Assembly (NCBI RefSeq): GCF_005239225.2
Contig: NC_133290.1
Span: 12,966,204-13,030,203, forward strand
Length of the DNA stretch: 64,000 nucleotides
Direction: 5' to 3'
Source of the DNA: Populus alba
Lineage: Eukaryota; Streptophyta; Magnoliopsida; Malpighiales; Salicaceae
Shown: positions 11,487 to 26,220 of the stretch, one piece after another
Numbering within the stretch: position 1 is the first letter of the stretch
Layout of the letters: the number at the start of each line of letters is the position of its first letter
The notes under the pieces: generated by a model
The model's database searches: none
What the model saw: only the letters and a program-made list of their open reading frames with translations
What the model was told of the DNA's origin: nothing
Program-made: the position numbers and the translations under genes

Positions 11487-13331
11487 CTACCTTGGTGAAG
11501 GCAAACAAGTTGAGGCAGTTGAGAAGCCAGCAAAGACATTTGAGTAGGACTTGGTCAAGTATGAAAAGTTGTCACTAGGAGGTAAAGCAGGCACCCGTTC
11601 ACCTTTCTTCAAAAGTTCTTGTAAGTTCAGTCTCTGCATGTTCAAGACAGCTCTCGACTCCTTCCAAACAAAGGCAAGAAGACCATTTTGAATTACAAAG
11701 AGGGAACCAGGCTTTGAGCCTGGATATCTGAAACCATACCCATTCGCTATACCCTCCCCTGCAAATGCATGCTTAATGGTCAAAGGAAAGGAATTTGCAT
11801 CAACATCCCAAGGAAATGGATCCTGTGAAGGCTCATCAATATTTACAACGAACATTGCTGAGCCATTTGGATGCAGAACATAGTGGGTGCCTTCTAATAT
11901 CTTGGTAGCAATGAGATTTCTTTGTCCCTCAGACTCCTCGTAAGTGATCAAAAGAAAGAACAGAGCTTTTCCAGGCTTGTCTTCAGTGGGCTTCCCGGGA
12001 GGCCAACCAAAAGTCCCTCCCCACAAACCAGCATATTCTTGATCAGCTCTTGGAACTCGCATGGGTAATTTGTATAGGGCAAACTGACTGTCATGGATAT
12101 TCGGCCATGCTCGATAAGAAGATAATCTCATCTTAGAGGCATGTAAAGTCAACCCTATTGTGTCCCCTGACCTTAAAAACTCATGCAGCTGTGCATGTTT
12201 ACTCTCTCTGCTTGAAGAGCTGTGCTTTGAATGTGCGTGGCTACCATTTACGGAGGGGGACTTCCCCAAAATATGTCTGATGTATGCTCTGAGATACCCA
12301 CCGAGGGTTTTCTTTGTGTTGGATTGCATCTGATTATCATCCTCATTCAGAGACGCACCTGACCGATCAAGACTCTTTCTAATCTCACTCCATTGCAGTT
12401 GCGTAGGATTAGAAGGCACTTCAGGAGCTTCCTTCCAATTAAAGCCTTGACCAAGCTTACAAATTTTCAAAAGAAATGATCTCCGTTCAAATAAGAGTGC
12501 TATATCTTTCTGAAAATTCTCTTCATCATTCCTCAACCGAGGAAATAGCAGCCTGTTTTCAAAATCGGGTACCTTTTGACCAACTTGGCTTGTGACAACC
12601 TCAATCAACTTTCTTCTGTCACTAAAAGACAAGCGGCTAAAGGGCACCTTGGCCTCACATTGTATAATCAACCTCTGTGACCATGACAATCCATTATGAG
12701 ACCTAGAAAGCTTTCTTGCTAGCTCCTTATCTGAGTTATAAGCAAAGCTTTTATTAGGGAATAATTGACCCTTCTGTTGCCTAGGCTCAACCTCAAGCAA
12801 CAGGACATTGCATTTCCTCCCTACAGACTTGACTGAACCAGGATAAACATGGTCATTCCCTTTCTCTCCCCCATGTAGGAAAAATGAGGTAGAACCATCA
12901 AGGTCACCTATTATTTCAAACACCGGTGCCCATAAAATAGGACCTTCCTCGATTCCTAACGGGCCCAACTCCTGTGGTAAAATCCGGCATCCAACGACAG
13001 ATACAAAACCAGGCATGACATACACCACATTACCAAGCTCGGGATTTTGGTGAACCCAAATTCCAATTAATGGCTTAACACTAACAAGGAAGCGACACAA
13101 CGCCCTATAAGATGATACACCCTTCCGCCACTCCATAACATCCTGATGAGAGATAATTCCTACCATGTCACATTGGGTGCTCCAAACTTTCTCGGATGCC
13201 ACAAGATCATATAAGCTTCGGCAGCCAAGACTTAAAGTACACATGTCCCTTGGAGAAAGGGACCGTGATATGATGGCAAACACATCATCAGGAAGCCCAA
13301 GAAGCAGGCTTGAACCACAAAATTCAGGCAT
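11487..13331 (-). CDS. F-box protein, At5g39450-like
   Basis: One uninterrupted 614-residue ORF. The F-box lies at about residues 9-52 (LLLGLPDDVFAIISRSLSPR, then LSLGCRSLYDLVASEKVW). In this family the F-box binds SKP1, so the protein should be a substrate adaptor of an SCF E3 ubiquitin ligase. The rest matches the plant family of At5g39450, which has no kelch or LRR repeats: IGIWVHQNPELGNVVYVMPG near 90-110, a serine-rich linker near 360-380, and a conserved C-terminal part with LWGGTFGWPPG and GTHYVLHPNGSAMF. Length is close to the Arabidopsis member, about 580. Upstream, CAG at 13345-13347 and a GTGAGG donor ending at 13510 suggest a 5'-UTR intron of about 166 bp (inferred). The substrate is unknown. 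Confidence 0.9.
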   Translation of the reverse strand: MPEFCGSSLLLGLPDDVFAIISRSLSPRDMCTLSLGCRSLYDLVASEKVWSTQCDMVGIISHQDVMEWRKGVSSYRALCRFLVSVKPLIGIWVHQNPELGNVVYVMPGFVSVVGCRILPQELGPLGIEEGPILWAPVFEIIGDLDGSTSFFLHGGEKGNDHVYPGSVKSVGRKCNVLLLEVEPRQQKGQLFPNKSFAYNSDKELARKLSRSHNGLSWSQRLIIQCEAKVPFSRLSFSDRRKLIEVVTSQVGQKVPDFENRLLFPRLRNDEENFQKDIALLFERRSFLLKICKLGQGFNWKEAPEVPSNPTQLQWSEIRKSLDRSGASLNEDDNQMQSNTKKTLGGYLRAYIRHILGKSPSVNGSHAHSKHSSSSRESKHAQLHEFLRSGDTIGLTLHASKMRLSSYRAWPNIHDSQFALYKLPMRVPRADQEYAGLWGGTFGWPPGKPTEDKPGKALFFLLITYEESEGQRNLIATKILEGTHYVLHPNGSAMFVVNIDEPSQDPFPWDVDANSFPLTIKHAFAGEGIANGYGFRYPGSKPGSLFVIQNGLLAFVWKESRAVLNMQRLNLQELLKKGERVPALPPSDNFSYLTKSYSNVFAGFSTASTCLPSPR

Positions 13332-13344
13332 CGCACCACTTCAC

Positions 13345-13510
13345 CTGATTATTTATGGCTTTATCAAGCAATTCAAAATTTTATTATGCCTCTATTAGCA
13401 TAAACAGCACAATTCACTGAATACTAGATATTCTATAAACACAATTAGGACCAAACAAATCAACAACCAGCTGATTTAACAATAGAAGCTAAAAAGAAAC
13501 ATTGCCTCAC
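13345..13510 (-). other. Candidate 5'-UTR intron of the F-box gene
   Basis: On the minus strand a CAAGG/GTGAGG donor and an ATAATCAG/GTGAAG acceptor bracket 166 bp of AT-rich sequence that ends 12 bp before the ATG. Both sites fit plant consensus, but this is not proven. Confidence 0.4.
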
Positions 13511-13939
13511 CCTTGAAAACCCAAAAGAATCCATCTTTCTCCAATCAATTCAATCAAAGTAAGCAGATCCAAGCCTGGAAGGTGACATGGGTCTGCCACA
13601 GATGCTCCAGTTCTTGCCTTTAATAAACATGCATGGCATCAAAAGGTACAAAAAGGAAAAACTAGGTTTATCTCAGATTCACCAAAACTAAAAAGGGTTT
13701 TTTTTCAAATTCTCCAAAACTCTACTGGGTAGGTCTGTTGCAAATTCTTAATTTCAGACAAAAAGATCGGTTCTTTAAAAGAAAATAACAGTGACAGAAA
13801 CACTATGGAAATTTGCTATGAATCCTGCAGCTATTATCGATAGAAAACAAGGAACAAAAACATAAGATTTAACGTGTTTCGAGAATATGGCTACGGAAAC
13901 AGAGACAAGTAGCTTTATTTTCAATTTAGAGTTACAAAA

Positions 13940-14120
13940 GAGTATATTATTGGAATGTATGTTTTTATATTTTAAAAATATTTTTTAAAAATGATTTTTT
14001 TAATTAATATCTTTTTATATTTTAATATATTAATATTAAAAATAATTTTTAAATAAAAAAATATCATTATAATACATTTAAAAAAAACTTTAAAAAATAA
14101 TTATTATTATATTTTAAAAC
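13940..14120. repeat. Degenerate copy of dispersed repeat R1
   Basis: It shares the ATATTTTAATATATTAATATTAAAAATAATTTTTAAA-type core and the direction of the copy at 10155, with higher divergence. Confidence 0.45.
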
Positions 14121-15038
14121 ACCACCTATATTAGTAATTCTCAATAATACCCTTTCTTTGAGCCACAAATTAGAACAAAAATTGAATAGAAAACCTCCTA
14201 GCATCAGTGTTGGGTGTTGGGTGGCGGCCTGTCAGGTCATCTCCTCCACCTCCACTGAACAGCCAAAGTCCACACCCCACTATCTTGCTCTGCTTTGCTT
14301 GTTTTTTACTATCAAGCTTTCTCAAAGGAGAATGATGGAGATTACGAAAGAAGAAATTGCCTAGAAGCTTTGGTTTCATCAAGATTCGTCCTTGGTTTTT
14401 ATTAATTGTTTTCTTGGGGTCCCTCACACTTTCTCTCATCTTGTTTTACTACCATTACATAGATCCATGTCTGGATTAGCCAACCAGACTAAATCTAGAA
14501 GCCAAGAAGATGTCCCAAAACTTGACATTATTGTCACTGTAATTAGCCCAACGATTCCTCCATGTGGAATCTCTTGCTTGCCTCTGGCCCCTCACCCTAT
14601 AGTGCATGCATGATTCAGCCTCCGATTGAGACATTAATCGAATTTCTTGTTTCTTCTTTATCTGCTTTTCCATCTATACACTAAATTTATTTTGTGCCTC
14701 AAGTCCCATTTATGTATATTATAAGAGGTCTTGGGCCCAAAATTCTTCTTTATAAATAAAAAAAGAAGTTAAATAATAGAGCATTCATGCTTTAATTGAA
14801 GAATTTCGTTGATGGCTGCTTTTAACAATAAAAGGCTACACTTATGAGTTTGGTTTGGAGATGGGATAATTTAGACCAGGTCGTGGATTGTGATGGAGGT
14901 GGAAGCTTTGTTTTTGAGAGCCACTTTTGACTTGGAAGTCATGCAAAGAGACTTTGTGATTTTGTTGCTATCACTGACCCTTTATTTTGATCAATTTATT
15001 CTTACGATTATGAAAGCCTAAAGCCTTTCAATTTTGTC
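14121..15038. other. Intergenic DNA, no gene recognised
   Basis: It includes a GC-richer patch (14190-14290) and several overlapping ORFs of 65-90 codons on both strands. None shows a domain, a conserved start context or similarity to other parts of the window. It ends where the first subtilase block begins. Confidence 0.45.
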
Positions 15039-15154
15039 ATGACATGGAACGGGAATTTGAAGATCGATTTGTTGACCATGGTGATATATAGATCTCTACA
15101 CGCTGGCCTTCCACCTACAAATCCATACGCCTGGTCAATGTCCTTAATTCAATC

Positions 15155-18532
<3,378 letters not shown>

Positions 18533-18572
18533 GCTTGCTTTACTTTTTGCTCCACAAGAGAATAACGATTAA

Positions 18573-18780
18573 CACAAACCCTTTATGCAATATCACAGCA
18601 TTCTAAAATTACCAAATAAAATAAAAATGCACAATATAATTAAAAGATAGAAACATGAAATAATAATAATTTTTTTAGCAGAATTCTTATTAGATTTTAA
18701 TGAGTCCAATATTATTTTCTCCTTTGTGTCTCTGTTCACTGTACTTTAAATATCTAGTAGTTTGGGATGGTTTTATGAGT
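18573..18780. repeat. Extra 208-bp segment in the leader of subtilase copy 1
   Basis: Copies 2 and 3 run directly from AACGATTA to a short poly-T stretch, whereas copy 1 has about 208 bp of AT-rich sequence between these points. It increases the distance from the TATA-like box to the ATG from about 80 to about 280 bp. No clear target duplication is visible, so it could be an insertion here or a deletion in the ancestor of the other two. Confidence 0.6.
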
Positions 18781-18811
18781 TGTTTTTTTACATTTTGTAA
18801 TCATTGAGGGG

Positions 18812-18817
18812 CTTATA
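18812..18817 (-). promoter_or_regulatory. Candidate TATA box, subtilase copy 1
   Basis: TATAAG on the minus strand, in the ATATAAGCCCC context shared in position with CTATAAGCCC of copies 2 and 3. Assignment rests on conservation between paralogues. Confidence 0.4.
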
Positions 18818-18957
18818 TGTGATTTCATCTGTCGTGGAAATTTGGTAATATCAGAATGGAACCCCTGTAGATCAAATAAGTGGTTTCCATCTTATCAACC
18901 CTCGTCTCCTTCTCCTTTACTTTCCATTTCTCTCACCCTCAAAACCACGAACGTCAA

Positions 18958-20013
18958 TATGGCTGAGCATTTTCAGTCGTGTACGGTTTTGAATTAAAAT
19001 AAATAATTAATTTTTTTTTAAGTTTTTGAATCAAATTAAAAATTATTTTAAATTGATTAGTTTTAATTTGGTTTAATTTGGGTTTTTTTTTATTCCAAAC
19101 CAGTTTAAACTAAAATTATTTTGGTTGAATTTTTTCAAAGTTTTTTTATTAGCCATATTTTTCCAAGACATTTTGGTTTTTTCAACAAGTATGATTTTTT
19201 CTTAAACCTGTTAGGCATGCATGATATTTAGAAAATCAACCTTAATATTTTTTTTGTTAGATCCTTGCCCAAAAATTAAACTTGGCAAAAAGATACACGA
19301 AACAAACAAAAATGAAATAAAAGAAAGGAAGTAATTTGGCTGCAAAAAAAAAAAAAAAAAAACAAAAGGGAGATAAAAAGTTATTGAAATGTAAAACCAT
19401 CAAATCATTATTATATGAACGAAATTACAAAAAGTTTATAGATCCTAACCATCCATCTTTATCTTTATTAAGTGGTAGAAGTCACTTTTCCTTTTGTTTT
19501 AGCTGGTTAACCTCCCTCTCAACATTTCTCTTTTCGAGAACTCTTATGTTAACCTTTTATTCAGCTTATAAACCCTTTCTTTTTAGTTCAGTGATTTCAA
19601 TTCCTCGCTTGTGTCTTTCCTTTCTAGAACTATCTAATTTCAAGTGTGCCTTTGATCGAGAGGATAGAGGAGCATAGATTTTAATAGTTATGGAGCATGG
19701 AGGAGAAGGAGGCAATTTGAGAGAGACAAAGAGAGGCGGAGCACAGGGAGGGGGCGGTTGGGAATACTGATTTAGGTTTAGGGTTAGAAAAAAATATCTT
19801 TTTTATACCTTTTTTTTTTCAAGTGCTGGTCTAATTGAACCGATTCAATTCAATAGGTTTCAGACTTTGGAAACCAAACTAAACCGAATTTTTTTTTATC
19901 ATTTTCTAATCGATTAATTTAGTTTTTTGTCTTGGTTTGATTTTTTTTTTTTTTGCTAATTTTTTTCTGGTTTTCTCAATTTAATTGGTTATTTGATTTT
20001 TTGCTCACCCCTA
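18958..20013. mobile_element. hAT-like non-autonomous element, 1056 bp
   Basis: Flanked by identical 8-bp duplications AACGTCAA (18950-18957 and 20014-20021). The ends are imperfect inverted repeats: TATGGCTGAGCA at the left and TAGGGGTGAGCA at the right (reverse complement). The flanking DNA on both sides aligns without the insert in blocks 2 and 3, which confirms the empty site. The outer parts resemble the 211-bp and 302-bp elements at 8649 and 58094. The centre (about 19200-19800) does not, so it may hold captured or nested sequence. No transposase ORF is seen. Confidence 0.8.
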
Positions 20014-20078
20014 AACGTCAAAGCTTTAAAGAAAAAGAGTCAAAGCCTAAAAAATAACCTCAATGGTCTTCATTTTCT

Positions 20079-20111
<33 letters not shown>

Positions 20112-20499
20112 CAGAATATGAAAAGAAATACTTAGTACATGATGTTGTTATACTTGAGAATGATTTAAAAGATTAGGTCATAAGTTTCCAGCCTATATAC
20201 TGTTTTTATGAAAAGATCAAAGAAATATATAATATAAACAGATTTCTGATGTGAATGAACAAGGCAAGACCAACAATGTCAGGATCCTTGATCAAACACA
20301 AAGCATACTTAACATACATAAAATATAACAAGAATGTAAATAATGAAAATAGAGTCTTATTTAAATTTGTAATGTAAATTAATACAAGAGATATTGGGTA
20401 CAGAGGAGAGTGGATATATATTACAGGTATGGGTTTCAAGGGAAAATAAAATTTTATTAGGGAAAATGATACTCTGCCTTCTGAAGATTTAGGAGTCCC

Positions 20500-20507
20500 C
20501 TTTTATA
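20500..20507 (-). promoter_or_regulatory. TATA box of the pararetroviral intergenic promoter
   Basis: TATAAAAG in the context GTCTATAAAAGGGGACTCC on the minus strand, about 350 bp beyond the end of the second ORF. A polyadenylation-like AATAAA follows some 50 bp downstream (near 20445). A short direct repeat with TGGTATTGC lies upstream at 20577-20606. This matches the usual layout of a caulimovirid full-length transcript promoter. Activity is unknown. Confidence 0.5.
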
Positions 20508-20849
20508 GACGAGTTGACATGGAATAGGCCAAAATGTCTTGTTGGGAAAGCTTAAAGATTCCATCAGAACCCATGTGGTATTGCTGTGAACCCATATGGT
20601 ATTGCCTGCCATGATTGGGTGATGACAAAATGGAAAATGCCCATGTTTTTTGTGGGACTTTCATCTATTGTCTTTTTGCCACCGACACTGGATTATTTGC
20701 TAGTAGTAGCAGCTAATATTTGTAAAAGAAAGCCTAAAAAAAATGGGCTTAAAATAAAAAAGGACTTAAAACAGGTGAGTCAAAAAGATATGGCTCTAAA
20801 CAGATGAGCCTGAGAAAGCTTGAAAAATACTTTTTTTTTTTTTTAATGT

Positions 20850-22253
20850 TGCTTGATAGGTGGTAGGATACCAAAACAATCTTCATTATCATCTCCAAGG
20901 GAAATGGCAGGAGATATCAATCTAGATGAGCTGGATTGGGACAAGATCATTTTCGGGTCTTGGCTTTGTATAATGCTTTGAACTATTTGTAGGTATTCTT
21001 CTTCAGTTTTAGCAGAGGTAAGGAGAGCTGTTGTTTGAGCCTTTCTGGCTAGAAACTTTGATTGAGGATGATGATCAATGATGGGAGTTGTTTGATGTTT
21101 TTGTAACCATTCTGTAACAGCTAATTTGGAACTTTTGGATTCAGCTGCAAAAAAATCCCACTATTTGATTTTGAATTTACAAACAAGAACTAGATGTCCG
21201 TTTTGTATATTATAATCATAAAACCATGAACATACCCACGACACAAAAAATTTTATACAGAAAATAAGCAGGGAAGAGAACTTCCTCTTAGAAGGAGCTG
21301 GTTAAAAAATATTTTTGAAATGGAGGTAGCTGTTTTCAACTAGAGGATGGCCTTTGAGGTAGTCAACATGACAACCATAGTAGTCTCACCATTGGAGGAA
21401 CCAGAGGGGGAGGTTTGTAGTATTCATGTCATTATGGAAGTAGAAAAGCCAAGAATGACTATGGTTTGGATTTTATAGGAGGAAGAAATTGAACCATGCA
21501 TGTTGGTAATCCCAGTACGTATAGAAAGTATTGAAGTCCTAAGGGTTTGTACGAAAGTGTATGGGGAAGGAAAGAGGTTGATGTAAGGGTTGTCCCCAGT
21601 TTTTAGGGTGAATGACTTTGTGAATGATACATGTAGAATATGTCGGTTCAGTGTGATCAGAATGAAGTTTGAAGTGTTTGAACTTGACAGAATTCATAAT
21701 CTCAAGGATTGCGGTATAATAGGATTGTGGTTTGGCTAAATTTCAGGGTTTGTAGTACCAATTTGAAGGGAAAATTTTGGAAGCGGCAATGAAAGGGTTT
21801 TCATGATAAAATCCTTTCTCCGTAGTTAAAATATTTTGGAAAGTAGTTTTGAAAATATATTTGGATTTGATTTTTAGAAAACTGGTTTGTTGTAAAGAAA
21901 TGAGGGGTTTTGAAGTAAAAATACCTCCTTAAGGTTTTGAAAGTGGTTTGGAAATACTACCTGTTTGAGATACGGAGTCACTGAAGGTCTGTTGAGACAC
22001 TTTTTGTAATGCCAGGAGTAATTATGGTGATTTGGATATAGTGTCAACCCAATGTTGAACTGCGTCTGTTTGTACCTGTTGGGGTTTTATAGTTTCTTCT
22101 TCTTCAATAATTGCCTCATACCAGGGTTTGATTGGTTTGACAGTTAAGATAGCTGAAGACATGAGTTTTGTAAAGGGCTTGGGGCTCTCTGGTTTTGTAG
22201 GTTGGGCTTAAGGGGCTTTCCTCTTGTCTTTGGCCTTTGCTTTCGGAGGCATC
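20850..22253 (-). pseudogene. Pararetroviral second ORF, broken
   Basis: It begins with an ATG at 22253 followed by a basic stretch (MPPKAKAKDKRKAP) and an early stop. The remainder is interrupted repeatedly down to about 20850. Position after RNase H and before the promoter fits the downstream ORF of some caulimovirids. The function of this ORF is not recognised. Confidence 0.45.
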
Positions 22254-22259
22254 AAGACC

Positions 22260-23433
22260 TGTTTTGAAGGAATTCTCGGGTTAAGAAATCAAGAATGGAA
22301 TTTGAATCTCCTTTAATGTAGATAATATTGAAATAAAAAAATGCTTAAAATAGCTTGCCATTTGGCAAAAATCTGTTTTGAAGCAAGATTTTGGACATCT
22401 TTTTGTAGAACTTCTTTTGCGGATTTGCAGTCAACACATAAAAGAAATTTTTTATTTTGTAAATCACTTTGAAATTTTTTAATACAGAGAATAATTGAAA
22501 GGATCTCTCTTTTTTTTTAGTAGAGTACTTTTTCTGGCAATCATTCTAGTGGGCGGATGTGCATTGGAGGATCTGCTTTTTGTCATCTCGAACTTGTTTG
22601 AAAATTCCGCCATAACCTAGGTCAGAGGCTTCGGTCTTGACTATTTTAAGAGCTAACGGGTTAGCTAGATGGATGAGGGGAATGGTTTGAACCTGCTTCT
22701 TAATCTGTTTAACTAGGTCGGTATGGAGGTTGGTCTAAGAAATAAGGTTTGTTTTTAACTTGTCATGTAAAGGTTTGGCTAGACGGCTAATATTGAGGTA
22801 GTAGTCTAGAACATAATTAAGACTGTCTAAAAACCTTTGCAATTAGGTTTTATTGGTGATCTTATCAGGAAATTTGTTTGTAAAGGTAATAGACCTCTCT
22901 ATTGGTGTTACGGTGCCTTGACAAATATAATGGCCTAGGAAACAGATAAGATTTTGGAAGAGAGAAATTTTTGTTTTAGAAACAACTAAACCATTTTGTT
23001 TTGAAGTATGAAAGAAAGTATATAGATGTTTGAAATGTTGATCTATGGAATGTGAAAAAATAAGCACATCGTCAATGTAAACAATGCAGAATTTTAAATG
23101 TGCATTGAAAATGTCATTCATGATGTGTTGAAATTCAGATGGAGCATTTTTTAGTCTAAAGGGCTTGACATTCCATTCGAATTGGCCAAAAGGAACTATA
23201 AAAGCAGTTTTGTATCTATCTTTGGGATCAATCTGGATTTGCCAAAATTCGGATTTCATATCGAACTTAGAAAATATGAATGCAGAGTGCAATTTTTGTA
23301 ACAAATCTTTTTTGTTAGGGATTGGATATCTGATCCATTTGAGAGCAGAATTTAGAGGTTTGTAATTGATCACAAGTCTTGGTGTGCCTCTTTCAATTTC
23401 AAAGTTTTTATTCACATAAAAGGTTGCATACAA
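22260..23433 (-). pseudogene. Pararetroviral reverse transcriptase and RNase H remnant
   Basis: The longest open piece (22843-23433, 196 codons) covers most of the RT palm. It shows the segment FSKFDMKSEFWQIQI, in which a usual Gly is Glu, and the catalytic YIDD motif. Downstream pieces to about 22260 contain an RNase H-like VDCKSA segment. The type is nearer to Caulimoviridae than to Ty3/gypsy by these motifs. Stops and frame changes on both sides show long neutral decay. Confidence 0.7.
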
Positions 23434-23439
23434 CTAGGG

Positions 23440-25929
23440 TGATCGAGACTTTTGAATAAGACCTTTAGACTCGAGATCATGGATTTCAAGTCTGCAATGT
23501 TGTTCTAAATCAGCATTCATTTATATAAGTCTTGCTTTTGTAGGTATTAGTTTTTCTGAAAAAGTTTCTTCATAGGGAAGATCAATGATGTGTTTTTTTC
23601 TTTTATAGAAAGCATTAGGTAAGTCTAAATAGATCCATTGTTCAATCTTATTTTATAAATCAACGATTTTCTTTGGTAAATCAGGGTTTTGTAGTTGTTT
23701 GTTTATACGACAAAAAGAAACATGGTTTTGTAAATCATGTAAATGCTATTGATTTATTTGTAAAACATGGTTCAATCTTATTTCTAGTCTTAGACTTCTC
23801 TAAGAATGGGAAAACAAGTTTGATGCTATTGATTTTGGAAGTAATACAATTCTGATGTGCTTGATATGGAGTGATCATGTTAATGAATGGAGTGCCAAGA
23901 ATGATGGTATGATTAATATCTTTTGTAACAACAAAAAATGTTTTAAGAGAAATGCCTTAGTTGAAAACATAGGCTTGAGTTTTTCTTGTATTATGTAATT
24001 TTCAATTATTAGCAGCAAAGAGTTTTTCAAAGGTATTTTGTAAAAATCATTTTGGAACCACTCCTTTTTTTATGTTGTTCAAATCTACACCTGTATCAAA
24101 TAAGGTAATGGTGTCAAGTTTGAAATCTTCTGAGAAAATAAGAGTAATTCTAATTAAATATTTTTTGAAAGATATTTGTGTTAATACGTTTAGGAAATCA
24201 TCTCGAATATGCTCAATATTTGTAATTGCATGTGGTAATGCATGAGATTCAATGGTTTGATCTTATACATCAAACTCAGTATCAGACTGGCTTTCTATTT
24301 TGGACAGAAGATGTTGTAGTATGGCAGAGCCTTTTTGTTGAGCTTGTTTGAGGGATTGTAATTCGGATTTGAGGGTTTTTATCTCAAAATGTAATTCTGG
24401 AATGGTAACTGTGGTTTTGGATTTCTTTTTTGTTAAAGATCTTTGTAAGGTCATAGGTATTGGTGCTAGTAGAGGGTAATATAGAGCGGTTTAGAGGGTT
24501 AGATGATGGAGGGTGCTCTGGTTGGTTGAAGTCTTTCAACAATTTTTTCAAGTAGGTTTTTTTTAAGTGAGGATCATCAAGTCTTTTGATAGCCTCAAGA
24601 ATGAATCCCTGGTCTTGGGTCAAAACGTTGATTTGTATGGAATTTGTAGAGGTATCTAAAGTAGCACTGGTAGTTGCTATTTCATCGATTTGAAATTCTT
24701 CTTCAGAAGTGTATGAAGGAGAGTGGTCAGTGTCTGTAGCTTCGATGTAGAGATTTTGTATTTGGTTGATGGTATCTTCATCTACTTAGAGCTCATGAAA
24801 TTTGGTATTGACTTTGTAGAAACGGGATGTATGTCCTTTTTGGTTACATTTGTAACAGGTAATGTTTTTTAGGTCAAATTTTGTTTTGGGTTTTGACTGG
24901 AAAGGTCTTTAGGGCTTGGTAAATTTATAGGGCTTTTTCTAGTAAGGTTAATCTGGTTTGGAATAAAACTGTTATCGGTTTTTATGGGCTGATTGTCTAT
25001 AAAGAGGTTTGTGGTTCAAATATTTTTTGGGTTATGAACAGTTTCCACTGCAGGAAGGTTTTTTGGTGGAAAGGTCGAACTGGTGACAAAAACTACCAAG
25101 TTCTTGTCTGGTACATTTCATTTCCCATTTTAGATGCTTCTGGAGTTTAAGATCCTGATAGATCTTAAGACCTTCTTTTTAGGTGAAGCTTACAAGTTCA
25201 CCATATGTGAGTTGGTCATATAGTATGGTTTTTGTTGTAAGGTATCTTTGATTTTGTTTCTAACCTTTTCTCTTAAGAGAATAGGTAGGCTTGCAAGGAA
25301 TTTCTCTTTCCAAAAGGGTTGGTTTGAATCTTCCCTAAGCATGACACGGGTAAGGAAGGTAATTTTGTACCATTGAAAGTCACTTAGCTTTTTACACTTA
25401 AGATTGGAAAGGAGTTCAGCATTTTTATCTTTCAAATAGGAAGGGTCGATACAACGTCTTGGATAGTGTTTCCAGATGAGTCAAGGATGGGTGTTTGGTC
25501 TTGATATGTTTGGAAAGAGTTTAGGATATGTAGGTGATCAGTTTCAATGAGATGGTAATCCCACCATCCTTTTAACTGACAAGAGAAACCAGCAATAAAA
25601 AGTTTAACAATAGCTTTGTCTAGGGTTCTTGTTTGGGTTTTGTAGGCATTGACTGTCATAGTCATTTGTTGGATGGTGTTGAGGATATTATATTCGGACA
25701 TTACATCTATATTCCACTCATAGAGGGAAGAGGCATTATATTTGTGTTGAGTAAGGATATTTGGTTCAATGGTTATGGAAATGTTTGGGGCAATAGATGT
25801 TTTAGGAGTTTGCCAGGTAAGTTTGTTTAGGGTAAAAAGTTGGTTTGGAGAAGTACCTTTATCAGAAGACTCCCCAAGGCTTTTTTGTAGAGGTGGAAGG
25901 GTTGATTGTTTGTGATGTGTCAGGGACAA
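23440..25929 (-). pseudogene. Pararetroviral capsid, zinc-knuckle and protease remnants
   Basis: From the 5' side, 25432-25929 and 25190-25435 are two open pieces of capsid-like sequence with overlapping frames. A zinc knuckle near 24850 retains C-x2-C-x4-H, but its last cysteine is tyrosine. 24384-24623 and 24263-24454 are open pieces of a linker with a coiled-coil-like end. An aspartic protease DTG triad lies near 24100. Numerous stops and at least several frame changes separate them. Confidence 0.6.
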
Positions 25930-25962
25930 TTAAAGATGAACTGTTATATATATATATATTAT

Positions 25963-26220
25963 TGATTTTACTCTTAAACTTTTAAAAATCATTTATTAAT
26001 AACTTACATTCATCTTTAAGACTTTCCAGCTATGCTTTTCTTCATGTCCAAATAAATTGAAAGAAAAATGAAAATTATCCATATATAATATTATTTTAAA
26101 AATATATCATTTATTTTATGTGTGAGAATTTGGACAAGTGAGTTTGAGGGTACCCTTAACAATACCCTTCCAAGCTATTATTCTAACTATCAGATCAGTA
26201 GTTGCCTTCAAGAAGTAAAG
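25963..26220 (-). repeat. Outer remnant of block 1 beyond the pararetrovirus
   Basis: GATTTTACTCTTAAACTTT and following sequence align with 31919-32450 and 51412-51950 at clearly lower identity than the genes do. About 300 bp present in blocks 2 and 3 is absent here. Similarity stops near 26220. Confidence 0.6.

Larger units (their letters stand above)
20078..25962 (-). mobile_element. Decayed endogenous caulimovirid (pararetrovirus) insertion
   Basis: About 5.9 kb of non-host sequence splits block 1. On the minus strand it carries in order capsid-like, zinc-knuckle, protease, reverse transcriptase, RNase H and a second ORF, then an intergenic region with a TATA box. This order, the lack of LTRs, and the RT type fit an integrated Caulimoviridae genome, possibly of the florendovirus type. 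All frames are broken by many stops and it cannot produce a functional protein. The left edge is a (CT)n(CA)n tract and the right edge a (TA)n tract. The exact ends are approximate, taken from where alignment with block 2 stops and resumes. The movement-protein part appears missing. Confidence 0.75.

Noticed and set aside
20078..25962. Interpretation as an LTR retrotransposon
   Set aside because: No LTR pair is found at the edges, the gene order ends with an intergenic TATA promoter, and the RT motifs look caulimovirid.
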